DNA of 64,000 bases from positions 1-64,000 of the forward strand of contig NZ_JAAEDH010000005.1 in the NCBI RefSeq assembly GCF_018128965.1, given 5' to 3'. Positions 61,923-64,000 of this stretch are shown one piece after another. The translations under genes were made by a program, and so were the position numbers. Each line of letters opens with the position of its first letter. Positions within the stretch are counted from its first letter, which is position 1. The notes below the pieces were generated by a model, which had not been told where the DNA came from, ran no database searches, and was given only the letters and a program-made list of their open reading frames with translations. The DNA comes from Plastoroseomonas arctica (lineage in GTDB: Bacteria > Pseudomonadota > Alphaproteobacteria > Acetobacterales > Acetobacteraceae).

Positions 61923-62188
61923 CGCACGATCCAGGCGGCGATCGCCTGGCTCTCCTCCTCGGAGAAGCCCTTTGCGAGGCGGTCCATCAGCGTCGCCGGG
62001 CGGCGCCCCTCGCGGAATGCGCGCATCGCCTCGGCCACGTCAGCCGGGTCGCGTCCGCGCAGCGAAGGGATCGCGGCATCGGTGCGCGTCGACGCATGGC
62101 ACCCGAGGCAGGTCGAGGCACCCGGCGGTGCCTCCTGCGCCATGGCCATGGCGGGCCATGCCAGCAGCGCCAGCAGGCGCCAGCGCAT
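61919..62188 (-). CDS. small periplasmic cytochrome c
   Basis: An 89-residue class I cytochrome c: a signal peptide (about 1-18, ending AMAQ), one CLGCH heme motif (27-31), and a Met in ATLMDRLAKGF as possible distal ligand. It overlaps the flavoprotein gene in ATGA and the molybdenum hydroxylase gene in TGATG. It could be the cytochrome partner of the flavoprotein (FccA/SoxE-like) or the electron acceptor of the molybdenum enzyme, which in the isoquinoline oxidoreductase group often uses a c-type cytochrome. Sequence alone does not choose between them. Confidence 0.85.
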   Translation of the reverse strand: MRWRLLALLAWPAMAMAQEAPPGASTCLGCHASTRTDAAIPSLRGRDPADVAEAMRAFREGRRPATLMDRLAKGFSEEESQAIAAWIVR

Positions 62189-64000
62189 CAGGTGCGCCGC
62201 AGATCCGCGTCCTGCAACGGCAACTGACGGATCCGCTTGCCGGTCGCCGCGAAGATGGCGTTGAGCACGGCCGGCGCGGCGACCGCGATGGTCGGTTCGC
62301 CGACGCCGCCCCAGAAGCCGCCGGAAGGCATCAGAATCGCTTCCACCTTCGGCATCGCGTCCATCCGCATCACCGGGTAGCTGTCGAAATTGGTCTGCTC
62401 GATGCGCCCATCCTTCACGGTGCAGGACCCGTAGAGCGCGGCCGAGAGGCCATAGACGAAGCTACCCTCGACCTGCGCCGTGATCTGCTGCGGGTTGACC
62501 GCGTAGCCGGGGTCGGTGGCGGCGACGATGCGGTGGATCTTGAGCGCACCCGCATCGCTGACCGAGACCTCGGCGCAGGCCGCGACATAGCTGCCGAAGC
62601 CATGCGTCTGACAAAGCCCGCGGAACACGCGCTGCCCGCCGACATCCGGCGCCGGCGTGCCCCAGCCGGCGCGCGCTGCAACCGCGTTCAGCACGGCCAG
62701 GTGCTTGGGGTAATTGGCCATCAGCGCGCGGCGGAATTCGAGCGGATCCTTGCCGGCGGCATGCGCCAGCTCATCCATGAAGCATTCGAGGTAGATGGCG
62801 TTCTGGTTCAGGTTGACCCCACGCCAGAAGCCCGGCGGCACATGCGGGTTGCGCATGGCGTGGTCGATCAGCAGGTTGGGGATGCCGTAGCCGATATCGG
62901 CCTCGCCGCCGGCATTGTTGAGGCCCTGGAAGACCACCGGGTCGCGCCCGTCGCGGATGTTCTGCGGGAAGATGCCGGCCACGATCGATTGGCCGGAGAT
63001 GCGCATGTGCAGGCCAGAGAGGTTGCCCTGCGCGTCGAGCCCGGCGGTGAGCTTGCACATGGTGACGGGGTGGTAGCGGCCCTGGCCCATGTCCTCCTCA
63101 CGGGTCCACAGCAGCTTCACCGGCGTGCCGGGCATCTGCTTGGCGAGATCGACCACCTGGCGCACCCAGTCATGCACCGCGCCGCGCCGGCCGAAGCCGC
63201 CGCCGAGATGGATCTTGTGCACCTCGCACCGCGCCGGCGGCAGGCCGGCGGCCTCCGCAGCGGCGGCGTGCGCGGCCTCGCCATTCTGGGTCGGCGTCCA
63301 GACTTCGCAGCGCTCCGGCGTCCAGACGGCAGTGGCGTTCATCACCTCCATGCAGGCGTGGTTCTGGTGCGGGACGCCGTAGATGGCCTCGACCTTGCGT
63401 GGCGCCGCGGCGATGGCGGCGCGGGCATCGCCGGCCTGATTGCCGACGGCGGCCTGCGGGGCATCGAGGCCCGCGCGCATCACCTCGGCAAAGCTCGCCG
63501 AGGAGGCGGTGGCGTGCTCGCCCTCATCCCAGGTGATGGTCACCGCGTCGAGCGCGGTCTTGGCGCGCCACCAGGTGTCGGCCACGACGGCGACGGCGTA
63601 GTCACCCACGCGCAACACGCGCTTCACGCCGGGCATGCGCTCGGCGGCCGTGCTGTCCACGGCGCGCACCTTGCCGCCGAACACCGGGCAGGCGCGAATG
63701 GCCGCGTTCACCATGCCTGGCAGCTTCAGGTCCATGCCATAGACTTGGCTGCCGTTGAGCTTGGCGCGCGTGTCGAGGCGCGGGACGGGCTGGCCGGCGA
63801 TCTTCCAATCCGTCGAGGCCTTCAGCGGCACCTCGGCCAGCGCCGGGGCGGACAGGCGGCCCGCGGCTTCCGCCACCTGGCCGTAGGTCACGGTGCGCCG
63901 CGTCGGCATGTGGGTGATGACGCTCGCGGCGGCGGTGCACTCGCCGGCCGGAACGCGCCAGGCATTAGCCGCCGCCTGCACCAGCATCATGCGGGCCGCC
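62188..64000 (-). CDS. molybdenum hydroxylase large subunit, IorB-like (partial, 5' end beyond window)
   Basis: At least 603 residues of the molybdopterin-binding subunit of the xanthine dehydrogenase/aldehyde oxidase family, closest in style to isoquinoline 1-oxidoreductase beta subunit. The ATG at 63990 is internal: the frame stays open to the window edge and the upstream residues (AAR before MMLVQAAAN) continue the family pattern. Cofactor-binding segments are visible: HKIHLGGGFGRRG, GFWRGVNLNQNAIYLECFMDELA, and near the end GGVGEPTIAVAAPAVLNAIFAATGKRIRQLPL, whose Glu is the catalytic base. A small 2Fe-2S subunit (IorA) would be expected upstream outside the window. It is co-transcribed with the cytochrome c gene (TGATG overlap). 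Substrate unknown. Confidence 0.88.
   Translation of the reverse strand, partial: AARMMLVQAAANAWRVPAGECTAAASVITHMPTRRTVTYGQVAEAAGRLSAPALAEVPLKASTDWKIAGQPVPRLDTRAKLNGSQVYGMDLKLPGMVNAAIRACPVFGGKVRAVDSTAAERMPGVKRVLRVGDYAVAVVADTWWRAKTALDAVTITWDEGEHATASSASFAEVMRAGLDAPQAAVGNQAGDARAAIAAAPRKVEAIYGVPHQNHACMEVMNATAVWTPERCEVWTPTQNGEAAHAAAAEAAGLPPARCEVHKIHLGGGFGRRGAVHDWVRQVVDLAKQMPGTPVKLLWTREEDMGQGRYHPVTMCKLTAGLDAQGNLSGLHMRISGQSIVAGIFPQNIRDGRDPVVFQGLNNAGGEADIGYGIPNLLIDHAMRNPHVPPGFWRGVNLNQNAIYLECFMDELAHAAGKDPLEFRRALMANYPKHLAVLNAVAARAGWGTPAPDVGGQRVFRGLCQTHGFGSYVAACAEVSVSDAGALKIHRIVAATDPGYAVNPQQITAQVEGSFVYGLSAALYGSCTVKDGRIEQTNFDSYPVMRMDAMPKVEAILMPSGGFWGGVGEPTIAVAAPAVLNAIFAATGKRIRQLPLQDADLRRT

Overview
The window looks like chromosomal DNA of a very GC-rich alphaproteobacterium. 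Acetobacteraceae (Roseomonas-like) is my best guess. It rests on the single-chain cellulose synthase BcsAB, previously known from Komagataeibacter, on the TreS-maltokinase/GlgE glucan module, and on the Sox and molybdenum-hydroxylase genes. No rRNA or taxonomic marker gene is present, so this placement is an inference. I see no insertion sequence, prophage or CRISPR array. Most genes sit in long runs with 1-14 nt stop/start overlaps, so translation is probably coupled.

Layout. (1) 1-77: initiator tRNA, followed by a comparatively AT-rich spacer. (2) 638-11320, plus strand: cellulose cluster with GH8 cellulase BcsZ, an unrecognised Pro/Ala-rich protein, BcsQ, a fused BcsAB and BcsC. (3) 11425-12537: YbdK-type carboxylate-amine ligase. 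(4) 12942-31577, minus strand: an eight-gene trehalose/alpha-glucan operon in the order glgE, treS-mak, glgB, glgX, treZ, malQ, treY, otsA. A near-consensus EcfG-type (general stress response) promoter lies just before glgE. (5) 31688-39711, minus strand: an eight-gene operon starting with inositol-phosphate synthase and continuing with an HD-like protein, a methyltransferase, a Gfo/Idh oxidoreductase, a TIM-barrel isomerase, a GT4 glycosyltransferase, a PIG-L deacetylase and GalE. The combination suggests an unknown inositol/amino-sugar conjugate. (6) 39865-43497, minus strand: metallo-beta-lactamase-fold protein, stand-alone YcaO and MFS transporter, again behind an EcfG-like promoter. (7) 43630-48949: RND efflux pump and adaptor with a divergent TetR regulator. 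(8) 49134-54676: TamA and TamB. (9) 54702-58644, minus strand: otsB, a GH15 hydrolase and a second otsA. (10) 58785-64000, minus strand: soxA, soxZ, a SoxY-related protein with an AAC arm, soxX, a flavocytochrome c flavoprotein, a small cytochrome c, and a molybdenum hydroxylase large subunit cut by the window edge.

How it fits together. Blocks 4 and 9 encode three trehalose routes: OtsA/OtsB synthesis, TreY/TreZ release from glucan, and TreS-Mak to GlgE to GlgB conversion of trehalose into branched alpha-glucan. Together they form a closed trehalose-glucan cycle with remodelling by GlgX and MalQ. The strongest candidates for undescribed biology are the inositol operon (block 5), the MBL-YcaO-MFS operon (block 6), and a 1018-residue GlgE whose N-terminal third looks like a catalytically dead copy of its own GH13 barrel.
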